DNA of 64,000 nucleotides from assembly GCA_035604335.1 (NCBI GenBank), contig DATNIT010000076.1, forward strand, positions 1-64,000. Reading direction: 5' to 3'. Source of the stretch: DASZHJ01 sp035604335 (lineage in GTDB: Bacteria > Pseudomonadota > Alphaproteobacteria > ATCC43930 > CGMCC-115725). Under the pieces are notes generated by a model. It had not been told where the DNA came from, searched no databases, and saw only the letters and a program-made list of their open reading frames with translations. The position numbers were made by a program, and so were the translations under genes. Positions 34,190 to 43,819 of this stretch are shown here, piece after piece. The stretch's first letter is position 1. Each line of letters starts with the position of its first letter.

Positions 34190-35247
34190 GCCGCCGCGCG
34201 GTGGGGGTTGCGCAGAACGCGCTCGAACACCGCGAGCGCCTGATCAATGTCCTCGCGGCTGACATCGAGGTGCGTCACCGCACGGATCAAAGTGGGGCCA
34301 AAGGCGCCGATTTCGATACCCTGCTCCCGGACGGCGCGCGCGAGGTCGGGCGCGGTCCAGCCCGACTCCGGCGTCAGATGGAAAAAGACGAGGTTCGTCT
34401 CGACCCGCTTCGGGTCGATATCGATCCCGCGCAGATTGGCGAGGCCCTGAGCGAGGTGCTGGGCATTCTCGTGGTCGATACGCAAGCGGTCGACGTGATG
34501 CTCGAGCGCGTAGATGCCGGCGGCAGCGATGATGCCGGCTTGGCGCATGGCGCCGCCCCACTGTTGCTTGTAGCGCCAAGCCTCGCGGATGAAGTCTCGG
34601 CTGCCGGCCAGCGCCGCGCCCACGGGCGCGCCGAGGCCCTTGGTGAAGTCTACCCAGATCGTATCGAAAGGCGCGGCATAGGCGGAGGCGGGGACGCCGC
34701 TTGCGACGACCGCATTGAAGAGCCGAGCGCCGTCCATGTGCAGCTTCAGGCCGAGCGAGCGCGCGGTCTTGGCAACATCCTGAATGATCGCCAGCGGCCA
34801 GACCGAGCCGCCGCCGAGATTGGAGGTCTGCTCGACCTCCACTAGGCGTGAGCGCGGCGCGTAGCGGCTCTCCGAGCGGACGGCGGCGCGCAGCTGCTCG
34901 GCCGTATAGATGCCGCGCGTCCCGCGGATCGGGTTCACCATCACGCCGCTGAGGGCCGCGGGCCCGCCGGCCTCGGCGATGACGATGTGCGCGGTCTCGT
35001 CGCAGATCACCTCCTCGCCGGGCCGGCAGTGCACGTGGATCGCGATCTCGTTGCACATCGTGCCGGAGGGCAGGAACATCGCGCTCTCCTTGCCCAGCAG
35101 CTCCGCCACCATCTTGCAGAGTTTGAGGACGGTTGGGTCCTCGTCCTTCTGCTCGTCGCCGACCTCGGCCGCCATCATGAACCGCCGCATCTCCGCGGTG
35201 GGCTTGGTCTTGGTGTCGCTGAAGAGGTCGACGAGCTTGGCGGCCAT
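34183..35247 (-). CDS. Low-specificity L-threonine aldolase
   Basis: Encodes 354 aa of the fold-type I PLP family. The Schiff-base Lys is in IWVDFTKGLGAPVGAALAG (about 190-208); LHMDGARLFNA carries the PLP-ring Asp, and the N-terminal VDLFSDTKTKPTAEMRR is typical. It splits threonine or allo-threonine into glycine and acetaldehyde. GAGG lies near the ATG. It stands alone on the minus strand between unrelated plus-strand units. Confidence 0.92.
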   Translation of the reverse strand: MAAKLVDLFSDTKTKPTAEMRRFMMAAEVGDEQKDEDPTVLKLCKMVAELLGKESAMFLPSGTMCNEIAIHVHCRPGEEVICDETAHIVIAEAGGPAALSGVMVNPIRGTRGIYTAEQLRAAVRSESRYAPRSRLVEVEQTSNLGGGSVWPLAIIQDVAKTARSLGLKLHMDGARLFNAVVASGVPASAYAAPFDTIWVDFTKGLGAPVGAALAGSRDFIREAWRYKQQWGGAMRQAGIIAAAGIYALEHHVDRLRIDHENAQHLAQGLANLRGIDIDPKRVETNLVFFHLTPESGWTAPDLARAVREQGIEIGAFGPTLIRAVTHLDVSREDIDQALAVFERVLRNPHRAAAQ

Positions 35248-35420
35248 GTGGTCCTCGCGTCAGTCGGAATTTCGCTGCTCGGTGCTCCGGAGCAGGGGTT
35301 ACGCGGCTCCGGCAGCGTCGTCAAGATCGCGGAATCAGCCAATGTATCCTGGCTCCGCAGCTCTTGGAGTCGCCGGTGCTGGCAGGGCGCGGACGTGCTA
35401 TGTCAGGGACGGCAAGCGCA

Positions 35421-36500
35421 ATGGCTCAACGCAAGAAAAGACGGCAGGCGATCGGAGCGGGCGTGGCGCGGAAGGGCGTCCGGAGCAGAATCCGGCGGCG
35501 CTCGGGCATTATGGATGTTGCCGCTGCGGCAGGCGTCTCGCACATCACGGTGTCGCGCGTGATCAATAATCGCGCGAGCGTGCGGGCCGATACCCGCGAG
35601 CGCGTGCTCGCCGCTATGCGGCGGCTCGACTACCGCCCGAACCATGCAGCGCGGGCCCTGGTCACGGGCCGATCCCAGACCATCGGCGTGATCTGTTACA
35701 ACACCGCGCTCTACGGTCCGGCCGCCGCACTGCTCGGCTTGGAGCAGGCCGCGCGCGAAGCCGGCTACTTCGTGACCATCCTCGGGCTTAAGACCCTCGA
35801 CGCCGCTTCTGTAGAAGAAGCCGTGGACCGCCTGCGTCAGCAAGCGGTCTCCGGATTGATCGTCATTTCCCCGCAAGCCGAGGTGTCCAGCGCCTTTGAC
35901 CGCCTGCCGGTGGATCTGCCTACGATCGCGATCTGGGGCCACCGGCGCTCGCGGATTCCGGTGGTGGCCGCGGGCGACGAAGCTGGGGCGGCTTTGGCCA
36001 CGCGGCACCTTCTCGGTCTCCGCCATCGCACGGTATGGCACGTCGCTGGTCCCGCCGGCCGCGTCGGGGCCGAGGATCGCCTGAAAGGCTGGCGCGCGGC
36101 GCTGCGCGACGCCGGAGTTCCCGCGCCTCCGGTCCTTAGAGGCGACTGGAGTGCCGAATCCGGATACTCCGCAGGCAAGGTGCTGGCGGCCGATGTAGAC
36201 GTTACGTCCGTCTTCGTCGCCAACGACCAGATGGCGCTCGGCGTGCTGCGCGCCCTCAACGAGGTGGGACGTTCCGTGCCGCGGTCGGTCAGCGTCGTGG
36301 GGTTCGACGATATTCCCGAGGCCGCTTACTACACGCCGCCGCTCACGACGATCCGCCAGGACTTTAACGCGCTCGGCCGGAAGAGCGTCGCATTGCTCCT
36401 GCGGTCGATGGGCGAGGGCGCCGGCGGCGATCCCGCCCACGTCACCTTGCCCGTAGAACTGGTGATCCGGCAGAGCACCGCACCGCCGCGGGTGCTGTGA
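35421..36500 (+). CDS. LacI family transcriptional regulator
   Basis: Encodes about 359 aa. After a basic extension of some 28 residues the LacI helix-turn-helix reads MDVAAAAGVSHITVSRVIN and YRPNHAARAL (hinge). The sugar-binding-like domain runs from QTIGVICYNTALYG to the end, with VFVANDQMALGVL and VSVVGFDDIPEAAYYTPPLTTI as family landmarks. The start is uncertain: ATG 35421 is used, with ATG 35400 also possible. It lies just upstream of a perfect 16-bp palindrome in front of a PotABCD-type importer, which it probably represses. Confidence 0.9.
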   Translation: MAQRKKRRQAIGAGVARKGVRSRIRRRSGIMDVAAAAGVSHITVSRVINNRASVRADTRERVLAAMRRLDYRPNHAARALVTGRSQTIGVICYNTALYGPAAALLGLEQAAREAGYFVTILGLKTLDAASVEEAVDRLRQQAVSGLIVISPQAEVSSAFDRLPVDLPTIAIWGHRRSRIPVVAAGDEAGAALATRHLLGLRHRTVWHVAGPAGRVGAEDRLKGWRAALRDAGVPAPPVLRGDWSAESGYSAGKVLAADVDVTSVFVANDQMALGVLRALNEVGRSVPRSVSVVGFDDIPEAAYYTPPLTTIRQDFNALGRKSVALLLRSMGEGAGGDPAHVTLPVELVIRQSTAPPRVL

Positions 36501-36527
36501 GGCGCCGCCGCGGGCGATTCGCACTCT

Positions 36528-36566
36528 TTGCGGAAGTGCGAAGCTGCGCTATGTTCACGTGAACAT
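36528..36566 (+). promoter_or_regulatory. Promoter with overlapping LacI-type operator
   Basis: ATGTTCACGTGAACAT (36551-36566) is a perfect palindrome with a central CG, the usual form of LacI-family operators. TTGCGG (36528) and TATGTT (36550) with a 16-base spacer look like a sigma-70 promoter; the operator covers the -10 element. It sits 50 bases after the LacI gene and before the importer operon. Confidence 0.7.
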
Positions 36567-36609
36567 CAGCGGGCCCACGGGCCTCGCCGAGGCTGGGGGA
36601 AGCCCGAGG

Positions 36610-37470
36610 ATGCCGGTGGATTCCGGAAGAAGCTACATCGCGACGCCCGATCCGGTGTGGCTCGCTCTCGCCGTGGCCCCCGGCCTTGCGATCGTCGCCT
36701 GTCTGGTGCTCTATCCGCTCGGGCTCGCGATCTCTTACAGCCTTGATTTCGGCGCCGGTGGCCCTAGCGCCGAGCACTATTTTGCATTTTTCGCCGACGG
36801 TCAGAGCTATCGCGCGACACTGCGTACCCTTGGTCTTGCTCTCGCGACGACGGTTGTCTCTCTGGCGCTGAGCATTCCCCTCGGATACGTCGCGCGCCTG
36901 TCGCCGCGATTGGGCACGATCATCCGGATCCTGATCGCGCTCCCGCTCGCGGTACCCGTCCTGATCGCCGGCTACGCCCTGGCGCTCTTCTATTCCGAGA
37001 ATGGGTTGTTCAATTCGCTCCTGGTGCGCGTCCTTCACATCGCATCGGAGCCGCTGACAATTTCCTACACCTGGACGGGCCTGCTGGTGGCCTGCGTCTG
37101 GCGCTTCTTTCCGTACACGGGACTGCTGATCGTGTCCGCGCTCCAATCGGCGGACCGAGCCGTCGAGGAGGCAGCCGCCAGCGCCGGCGCCAATGCTTGG
37201 CAGACCTTCTGGCGAGTGACTCTGCCGATGATCGCGCCGGCAGCGCTCACTGGAGGGATCCTTACCTTCGTCAGCACGTTCGGCACCTTCAGCTTGCCGC
37301 TCCTGATGGGGCGTAGCGCGGAAACGCTCTCGGTCATGGCATACCGCAAGGTCACCGGCAGCTTCGATTGGCCGGCGGCGTCAACCATCGTCCTGGTCAT
37401 GGCGGTGATTCAGATCGCGGTTCTCGTGGGAATCCGGCGCCGCGTGCTGCGCTGGGTTCACCGCGGATGA
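36610..37470 (+). CDS. ABC transporter permease (PotB-like)
   Basis: Encodes 286 aa with six hydrophobic segments and the EAA loop SADRAVEEAAASAGANAWQT leading into FWRVTLPMIAPA. ATG 36610, with GGGGGA upstream, is preferred to the GTG at 36559, which lies inside the palindromic operator and would add 17 non-conserved residues. First gene of the second PotABCD-like importer, six bases before the next permease. Confidence 0.88.
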   Translation: MPVDSGRSYIATPDPVWLALAVAPGLAIVACLVLYPLGLAISYSLDFGAGGPSAEHYFAFFADGQSYRATLRTLGLALATTVVSLALSIPLGYVARLSPRLGTIIRILIALPLAVPVLIAGYALALFYSENGLFNSLLVRVLHIASEPLTISYTWTGLLVACVWRFFPYTGLLIVSALQSADRAVEEAAASAGANAWQTFWRVTLPMIAPAALTGGILTFVSTFGTFSLPLLMGRSAETLSVMAYRKVTGSFDWPAASTIVLVMAVIQIAVLVGIRRRVLRWVHRG

Positions 37471-37476
37471 TGGCCG

Positions 37477-38307
37477 ATGGCCGCCGAAACCTACTCGAGC
37501 ACCATCGGCGCGCGGCACCTCGCGCGGTCCGCGGCCAATCTCGCCGTCACGGTGCTCTTCGCGGGCTTCATTCTCGGACCCCTCCTCGTGCTCGCGCTGT
37601 GGTCGGTGGCGCTGCAATGGTTCTGGCCGAGCCTGCTGCCGAGCGCCTTCACGACGCGCTGGTACGAATGGGCCGTCACGGTGCCCAACGTTTTTCGATC
37701 GTTGCGCACGAGCCTATTGGTCGCGGCGCTGGTTACGATCTCCACCGCGGTTGTCGCGGTGCCGGCCGCGATCGCGATCGGACGGTTCAGGTTTCCGGGC
37801 CGCGATCTCCTGCGCACGCTTTTCTCCCTGCCGCTCCTGGTCCCCTATATCAGCCTGGGCATCGGGATCGCGTCGTTCTTCTACGCCGTTCGGCTCAACG
37901 GGAGTCTCGCGGCGGTGGTGCTCGCGCACATGATCGCCACGTTTCCCTTCGGCGTGCTGATCGTTGCGGCGGCGGTGGAAGAGCTGCCGCCGGAAGTCGA
38001 GGAAGCCGCGCTCGCCTGCGGCGCCAACCGGTGGACCGTGTTCCGAAAGATCACGCTCCCGCAGCTCGTGCCGGCGCTGCTCGCCCAGGCGGGATACGTG
38101 TTCATGCTGTCGATGGACGAGTTCACGCTCACGCTGCTGGTATCCAATCCGGACACCGCGACGCTGCCGGTACAGATCTACTCGGCGATAGGCGAGGGTT
38201 ATCTCCAGATCAGCAGCGCGCTCGCGATGCTGCTTCTGATTCCGAGCGTGATGCTTGCCTATGTGATCGCCCGTTACCTGCGTGCCGATGTGGTTGCCGC
38301 GGGCTGA
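37477..38307 (+). CDS. ABC transporter permease (PotC-like)
   Basis: Encodes 276 aa. Six hydrophobic segments, a periplasmic FTTRWYEWAVTVPNVFRSL block like that of PotC/YdcV proteins and an EAA loop (PPEVEEAALACGANRWTVF, then RKITLPQLVPAL) support the call. It lies between the first permease and the binding-protein gene in one operon. Confidence 0.9.
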   Translation: MAAETYSSTIGARHLARSAANLAVTVLFAGFILGPLLVLALWSVALQWFWPSLLPSAFTTRWYEWAVTVPNVFRSLRTSLLVAALVTISTAVVAVPAAIAIGRFRFPGRDLLRTLFSLPLLVPYISLGIGIASFFYAVRLNGSLAAVVLAHMIATFPFGVLIVAAAVEELPPEVEEAALACGANRWTVFRKITLPQLVPALLAQAGYVFMLSMDEFTLTLLVSNPDTATLPVQIYSAIGEGYLQISSALAMLLLIPSVMLAYVIARYLRADVVAAG

Positions 38308-38341
38308 AGCATCGAAATCGAATCATGGGAGGGAGGAAATC

Positions 38342-39448
38342 ATGACTGTATGGCGAATAGTATTCCTGGCGCTGCTGCTTGCGCTGCCCCTGGGCAGTGT
38401 CTCAGCGCAGGATTTGAGCTTTTACGACACCATGTCGGGCGCGAATTTCGTGCAATGGTGGCAGACGTCGGCGGTGCCGGCATGCCAGGCCGAGACGAAG
38501 GCGAACGTTCGCTATACCTCGTCGGGCTCGGCGGAAGTGCTGCAGCGCCTCAAGGCGGCGGGATCGGCGGGCGGCGACATCGATCTCTTGTTCCTGGCGC
38601 CCGACAAGATCGCTGCGTTCAAGGCGGAGGGCGTGCTCGAGGATCTGCGGACCCAGGCATCGCTGATGCCTAACGCCGCCAAGGCGGAGCCACCCGACAG
38701 CGATCACGCGGCGGGCGTGGACTTGCAGGGCGTCGGCGCGGCGTTCTTCCGCTACAGCTACACGCTCATCTACAACAACGATCAGGTTGCGAAGCCTCCC
38801 AGGACCTGGAAGGAGCTGTTCGATCGGCGGAACGAATGGAAGGGCCGGATCTCCTACGTCGATCCGCGCTCGACCGTGTCCGGCGCCGGCCGCTTCTTCG
38901 TCGCGACGTTTCTGCGCGCGTTCGGCGCCAGCCTCGAACTCCCCGGCGGAAAAGAGGACGCCAGCTGGGCGCCGGCCTGGGCCAAGCTCAAGGAGTTCGA
39001 GGAGGCGAACGCGAGAAAGCACGCGGAAGCTAGCGGCGCACACGTCACGCAGTTCGCGACGGGCGAGATCGTCATCGGCTTCCACGCGCTGGATTTCGCG
39101 CTCTATTCGCGCAAGCTCGGCACGATGCCGCCCAGCATCAAGACGGTCTTGCTGGAAGACGGCGTGCCCGGCGGCGCGGGGTACCTTGCGATACCCAAGA
39201 ACATCCCCGACGCGCGCAAGCAGGCCGCGGCTCGTTTCATCAACTGCGCGCTCTCGGACACCATCCAGGTCGGCATGGTGAGGGACATGTTCGAGTTTCC
39301 CGGCACTGCGGTCTGGGACAAGATTCCCGCCGAGGTCTACGCCTCGATGCCCACGAAAGAGATCTTTCAGAAATCCCGGGCGCCGGATCCGCCTGCTGCC
39401 GCTCTGAAATACATCTCCGACGTCTGGGCGGAAAAGATGGGCTACTGA
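38342..39448 (+). CDS. ABC transporter extracellular solute-binding protein (PotD/YnjB-like)
   Basis: Encodes 368 aa. The signal peptide RIVFLALLLALPLGSVSA is cleaved before Gln-Asp. The mature protein has a family 1 binding-protein pattern (SGSAEVLQRLKAAGSAGGDI, FFRYSYTLIYNNDQVAKPPRTW, YVDPRSTVSGAGRFF). A strong GGGAGGGAGG precedes ATG 38342; an earlier in-frame ATG lies in the permease end. It probably binds a small organic cation or acid. The adjacent FAD oxidoreductase hints that the imported compound is oxidised. Confidence 0.88.
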   Translation: MTVWRIVFLALLLALPLGSVSAQDLSFYDTMSGANFVQWWQTSAVPACQAETKANVRYTSSGSAEVLQRLKAAGSAGGDIDLLFLAPDKIAAFKAEGVLEDLRTQASLMPNAAKAEPPDSDHAAGVDLQGVGAAFFRYSYTLIYNNDQVAKPPRTWKELFDRRNEWKGRISYVDPRSTVSGAGRFFVATFLRAFGASLELPGGKEDASWAPAWAKLKEFEEANARKHAEASGAHVTQFATGEIVIGFHALDFALYSRKLGTMPPSIKTVLLEDGVPGGAGYLAIPKNIPDARKQAAARFINCALSDTIQVGMVRDMFEFPGTAVWDKIPAEVYASMPTKEIFQKSRAPDPPAAALKYISDVWAEKMGY

Positions 39449-39450
39449 GG

Positions 39451-40539
<1,089 letters not shown>

Positions 40540-40559
40540 TACGCCGCCAGGAGCCTCGC

Positions 40560-41984
40560 ATGCCCGCGCATTTCATTCAGGACGCAAACACCGTGGCGGT
40601 GACCGAGGATCCGCGCACCTTGCCGATCTCGCATGACGTCGACGTCGTCGTGCTCGGCGGCGGAGTGGCGGGGTTGGCGGCGGCTCTGGCGGCGGCGGAG
40701 CGGGGCAGCCGAGTGCTGGTGATCGAGCGCGGAAACTGCCTCGGCGGCACCGCGACTGCCGGAATGATGACGCTCTTCTACACGCCCTATCGGTGCGCCC
40801 ACGGCATCCCGAAGCGGATCTTCGACCGACTGATCGCCGCGGGCGGCGCGTTTCCCGGCGAGATCATTTCGTTCGACCATGAGATCTTCAAGACGGTCGC
40901 CTTCGAGATGGTGGCGGAGAAGGGCATCGAGCTGTTGCTTCATACAATCTGCGCGGACGTGATCATGGACGGGAGCCGGGTGCGCGGCCTGGTCGTCGAG
41001 AACAAAGGTGCGCGCAGCGCCGTGCTCGGCAGCGCTTTGATCGACGCCAGTGGCGACGCCGATATCGCGGCGCGCGCCGGCGCCCCGATCATGAAGGGGC
41101 GCGACAGCGACGAGAAGATGCGGCCGATGACGCTGCTCTTCCGCCTCGGCGGCATCGATACATCGGCGCTGCTCACCTACGTTCGGAGCCACCCAGAGGA
41201 TTTCTCGAAGGATCCGAACCAGATGATGCTGGATGTCGAGGGCAAGAACATCCGCATATTCGGTTTCTTCAGCCTGGTGGAGCAGGCGAAGCAACGCGGC
41301 ATGCTCTATCCCGATTGCCACTATTTTCGTATCGAGGCCGTGATGCCGGATCGAGGCACGGCGCTGGTCAATACGATCCGGGTCTACAACGTGGACGGCA
41401 CCAACCCGGCGGACGTCACGCGCGCGGAGATGGAGGGTCGCCGGCAGCAGCGCCTGCTTCTGGCGTTCGCCCGGGTTTACGTTCCGGGGTTCGCGTCGGC
41501 TTATATCGTGGACTCCGCGAGCCATATCGGCGTCCGCGAGACGCGCCGCATCCGTGGCGGCTACGTGCTCACCGAGCAGGATATTCTGGACCGGACTCAT
41601 TTCGATGACAGCATCGGCATCGATTCGAATCGTCAGAACCCCCGTGGGCCCCGGCACAGTCCCGATGGCAAGGAGGGCTCGGTCGAGGATGCCGAGAACC
41701 GTGAGCTCGTTGCCAAGCTGTTCACCTACGAGATTCCCTACCGTTGCCTGCTGCCCCAGGGTGTCGAGGGCCTATTGGCGGCCGGCCGCGCCATCTCGGC
41801 GGACCACGACGCCGACGGCTACACGCGCAATCAGCCGGCTTGCATGGTGACGGGACAGGCCGCCGGCGCCGCGGCGTCATTGTCGGTCCGCCACGGGCTG
41901 TCGCCGCGTGAACTCGATCGCGGCGCCGTGCAGAGCGAGCTCCGCGCGCTGGGCGCCAAAATCCACCTCTCCGAGATGACGTAG
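40560..41984 (+). CDS. FAD-dependent oxidoreductase (FAD_oxidored family)
   Basis: Encodes 474 aa. The FAD fold begins late, at about residue 28 (VDVVVLGGGVAGLAAALAAA), followed by RVLVIERGNCLGGTATAGMM, the GGT(A/S)T pattern of the FAD_oxidored group. SALIDASGDADIAARAGAP and the C-terminal LLAAGRAISADHDADGYTRNQPACMVTGQAAG complete the pattern. Related proteins act on small organic acids or thiol compounds; none is clearly assigned. Co-transcribed with the LacI-controlled importer and probably acts on its substrate. Confidence 0.87.
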   Translation: MPAHFIQDANTVAVTEDPRTLPISHDVDVVVLGGGVAGLAAALAAAERGSRVLVIERGNCLGGTATAGMMTLFYTPYRCAHGIPKRIFDRLIAAGGAFPGEIISFDHEIFKTVAFEMVAEKGIELLLHTICADVIMDGSRVRGLVVENKGARSAVLGSALIDASGDADIAARAGAPIMKGRDSDEKMRPMTLLFRLGGIDTSALLTYVRSHPEDFSKDPNQMMLDVEGKNIRIFGFFSLVEQAKQRGMLYPDCHYFRIEAVMPDRGTALVNTIRVYNVDGTNPADVTRAEMEGRRQQRLLLAFARVYVPGFASAYIVDSASHIGVRETRRIRGGYVLTEQDILDRTHFDDSIGIDSNRQNPRGPRHSPDGKEGSVEDAENRELVAKLFTYEIPYRCLLPQGVEGLLAAGRAISADHDADGYTRNQPACMVTGQAAGAAASLSVRHGLSPRELDRGAVQSELRALGAKIHLSEMT

Positions 41985-42005
41985 CCGTTGCCGGGCCCGG
42001 CGAGC

Positions 42006-42872
42006 TCAGCCGCCTTTGACCCCGCCAGCGGCGAGGCCGCCGACGATCTCGCGCTGAATGACCACGGTGAGGATCAGCACGGGCAGCGTCACCAGCAGGG
42101 CCGCGGCGGCGAGCGGGCCCCAGGAGATTTGCTCGAAGGTGAGCACGTTGTAGACCGCGACCGGTAGTGTTCGGGTCTCGCGGCCCGCCAGCACAACGCC
42201 GAAGATGAAATTGTTCCAGGAGAAGATGAAGGCGAGGATCGCCGCCACGACGACACCCGGCCGCGACAGCGGCAGTGCGATGTATCGGAATGCCTGCCAG
42301 AGCGTGGCGCCGTCGATCAGTGCGGCTTCCTCGAGATCGGGATGCAGCGTCTCGAAAAATCCGATCATCACCCAGACCACGATGGGCACGGTGATGACGA
42401 GGTGGGTGATCACCATCGGCCAGAGCGTGCCGGTGAGGCCCAGCATCTGGAACAGGATGAACAGCGGGATGAGGTAGGAGAGGTTCGGCGTGATGCGCGC
42501 GATCAGCACCAGCACCGCGAGGCGATAGGCCTTGGCCTTGGCGATGCCATAGCCCGCGGGCACGCCCACTGCGATTGCCAGCAGCGTCGCGCTGCCGGTG
42601 ACGATCAGGCTGTTGACGAGATAAAGCCCGAACGGGCTGGCTTCGAACACGCGCGCGAAGTTGGCGAGGGTCGGATGCTCCGGAATGAAGATCGGGGGAT
42701 AGGCGATGTTCTCGATCTCGGGCTTGAACGACAGCGAGAGCATCCAGAGAAAGACCAGGATCGCCGGCGAGACAATCACGAAAACCGCAAGCCCGAACGC
42801 GACGCGGTTCGCGATCCGCCTCAGGCGACGCCTCGTCCTTCCTGAGTGCTGAGCCGCGGTCAGGGCGACCAT
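42006..42872 (-). CDS. Carbohydrate ABC transporter permease (MalG-like)
   Basis: Encodes 288 aa with six membrane segments. The MalG-type EAA loop reads LHPDLEEAALIDGATLWQAF followed by RYIALPLSRPGVV, and the N-terminal SLSFKPEIENIAYPPIFIPE block is typical of CUT1 permeases. ATG 42872 overlaps the previous permease by 13 bases; a far longer frame to 43541 is a shadow. No ATPase gene accompanies this importer in the window. Confidence 0.9.
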   Translation of the reverse strand: MVALTAAQHSGRTRRRLRRIANRVAFGLAVFVIVSPAILVFLWMLSLSFKPEIENIAYPPIFIPEHPTLANFARVFEASPFGLYLVNSLIVTGSATLLAIAVGVPAGYGIAKAKAYRLAVLVLIARITPNLSYLIPLFILFQMLGLTGTLWPMVITHLVITVPIVVWVMIGFFETLHPDLEEAALIDGATLWQAFRYIALPLSRPGVVVAAILAFIFSWNNFIFGVVLAGRETRTLPVAVYNVLTFEQISWGPLAAAALLVTLPVLILTVVIQREIVGGLAAGGVKGG

Positions 42873-43810
42873 TTGCTTCTCTGCCGGACATAGAGGAGGG
42901 CAAGGGAGAGCGCGATGATGAGCGCGAAGAACACCACGACCACCGCCGACGCGTAACCGATGTTGTAGAAGGCGAAGGCCTGCAGATAGAGGAAGATGTT
43001 GAGCGTCTCGGATGCGGTGCCGGGCCCGCCCTGGCTGATCACGAAAATGATGTCGAAGGCCTTGACCGCGTCGATAGTGCGGATGATCGCCGCCACCATC
43101 AGGAACGGCAGCACCATGGGGAAAGTGATACGCCAGAAGGTCTGCCAGGCGGAGGCACCGTCGAGCTGCGCCGCCTCGTAGGGCTCGGTCGGGAGCGACG
43201 CGAGCCCGCCCAGCACGATCAGCATGACCAGCGGCGTCCACTGCCAAGTCTCCACCAGCACGAGGCTCGGGATCACCGTGCCGGGATCGAACACCCAGAG
43301 CTGCGGCGGGATGCCGACAAGGCTCAGGAGGTAGTTGAGCACGCCGAGCTGCGGATGGAACATCATGGTCCAGACCAGCGCCACCGCGACCGGCGTCGCC
43401 ATCATCGGCAGGATGAACACGCCGCGCAAAAATCCGCGCAGCGGAAATTTCCGGTGAAACACCAGCGCCGCCAGCGTGCCGAGGATGAGCGGCGCCAGCA
43501 CGGCGAGCAGCGTGTAATAGAGCGTGCGCAGCAGCGCCCATTGGAAGCGCTCGTCGCCGAACAGCTGCGCGTAATTATCCAGGCCGACGAAGGTCCGCGA
43601 CTGCGTGATCTTCCAGTCGTGGACGCTCATGAAGAGCGTGAAGAACCAGGGAAAGATGATGACGGCCGCGATAATCGCCATGGCCGGCAGCACGAACAGC
43701 ACGTAGGGGCGCCGTTGTCCGGCGCCGACGACACGGGCGACGCGTAGCCAGAACGAGCCGGAGTCCCGAGCTCCGGCTCTGCTTCCGGGCAGCGTCGCCC
43801 AGGTCGTCAT
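42860..43810 (-). CDS. Carbohydrate ABC transporter permease (MalF-like)
   Basis: Encodes 316 aa with six membrane segments. The EAA loop is LPTEPYEAAQLDGASAWQTF followed by WRITFPMVLPF, and VFDPGTVIPSLVLVETWQWTPL is a usual CUT1 block. Nine bases lie between its start and the end of the binding-protein gene, and it overlaps the MalG-like gene downstream. Together they form the channel of a sugar importer. Confidence 0.9.
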   Translation of the reverse strand: MTTWATLPGSRAGARDSGSFWLRVARVVGAGQRRPYVLFVLPAMAIIAAVIIFPWFFTLFMSVHDWKITQSRTFVGLDNYAQLFGDERFQWALLRTLYYTLLAVLAPLILGTLAALVFHRKFPLRGFLRGVFILPMMATPVAVALVWTMMFHPQLGVLNYLLSLVGIPPQLWVFDPGTVIPSLVLVETWQWTPLVMLIVLGGLASLPTEPYEAAQLDGASAWQTFWRITFPMVLPFLMVAAIIRTIDAVKAFDIIFVISQGGPGTASETLNIFLYLQAFAFYNIGYASAVVVVFFALIIALSLALLYVRQRSKWSP

Positions 43811-43819
43811 CGCCGGCGA

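Noticed and set aside
36559..36609. GTG 36559 as start of the permease gene
   Set aside because: It lies within the LacI-type operator and the added residues are not permease-like.
41990..42001. Palindrome GCCGGGCCCGGC between convergent genes as a terminator
   Set aside because: No loop and no T-run on either side; in such GC-rich DNA this can occur by chance.
42873..43541. N-terminal extension of the MalG-like permease frame
   Set aside because: It is Arg/Ala-rich shadow of the MalF-like gene; the true permease starts at 42872.
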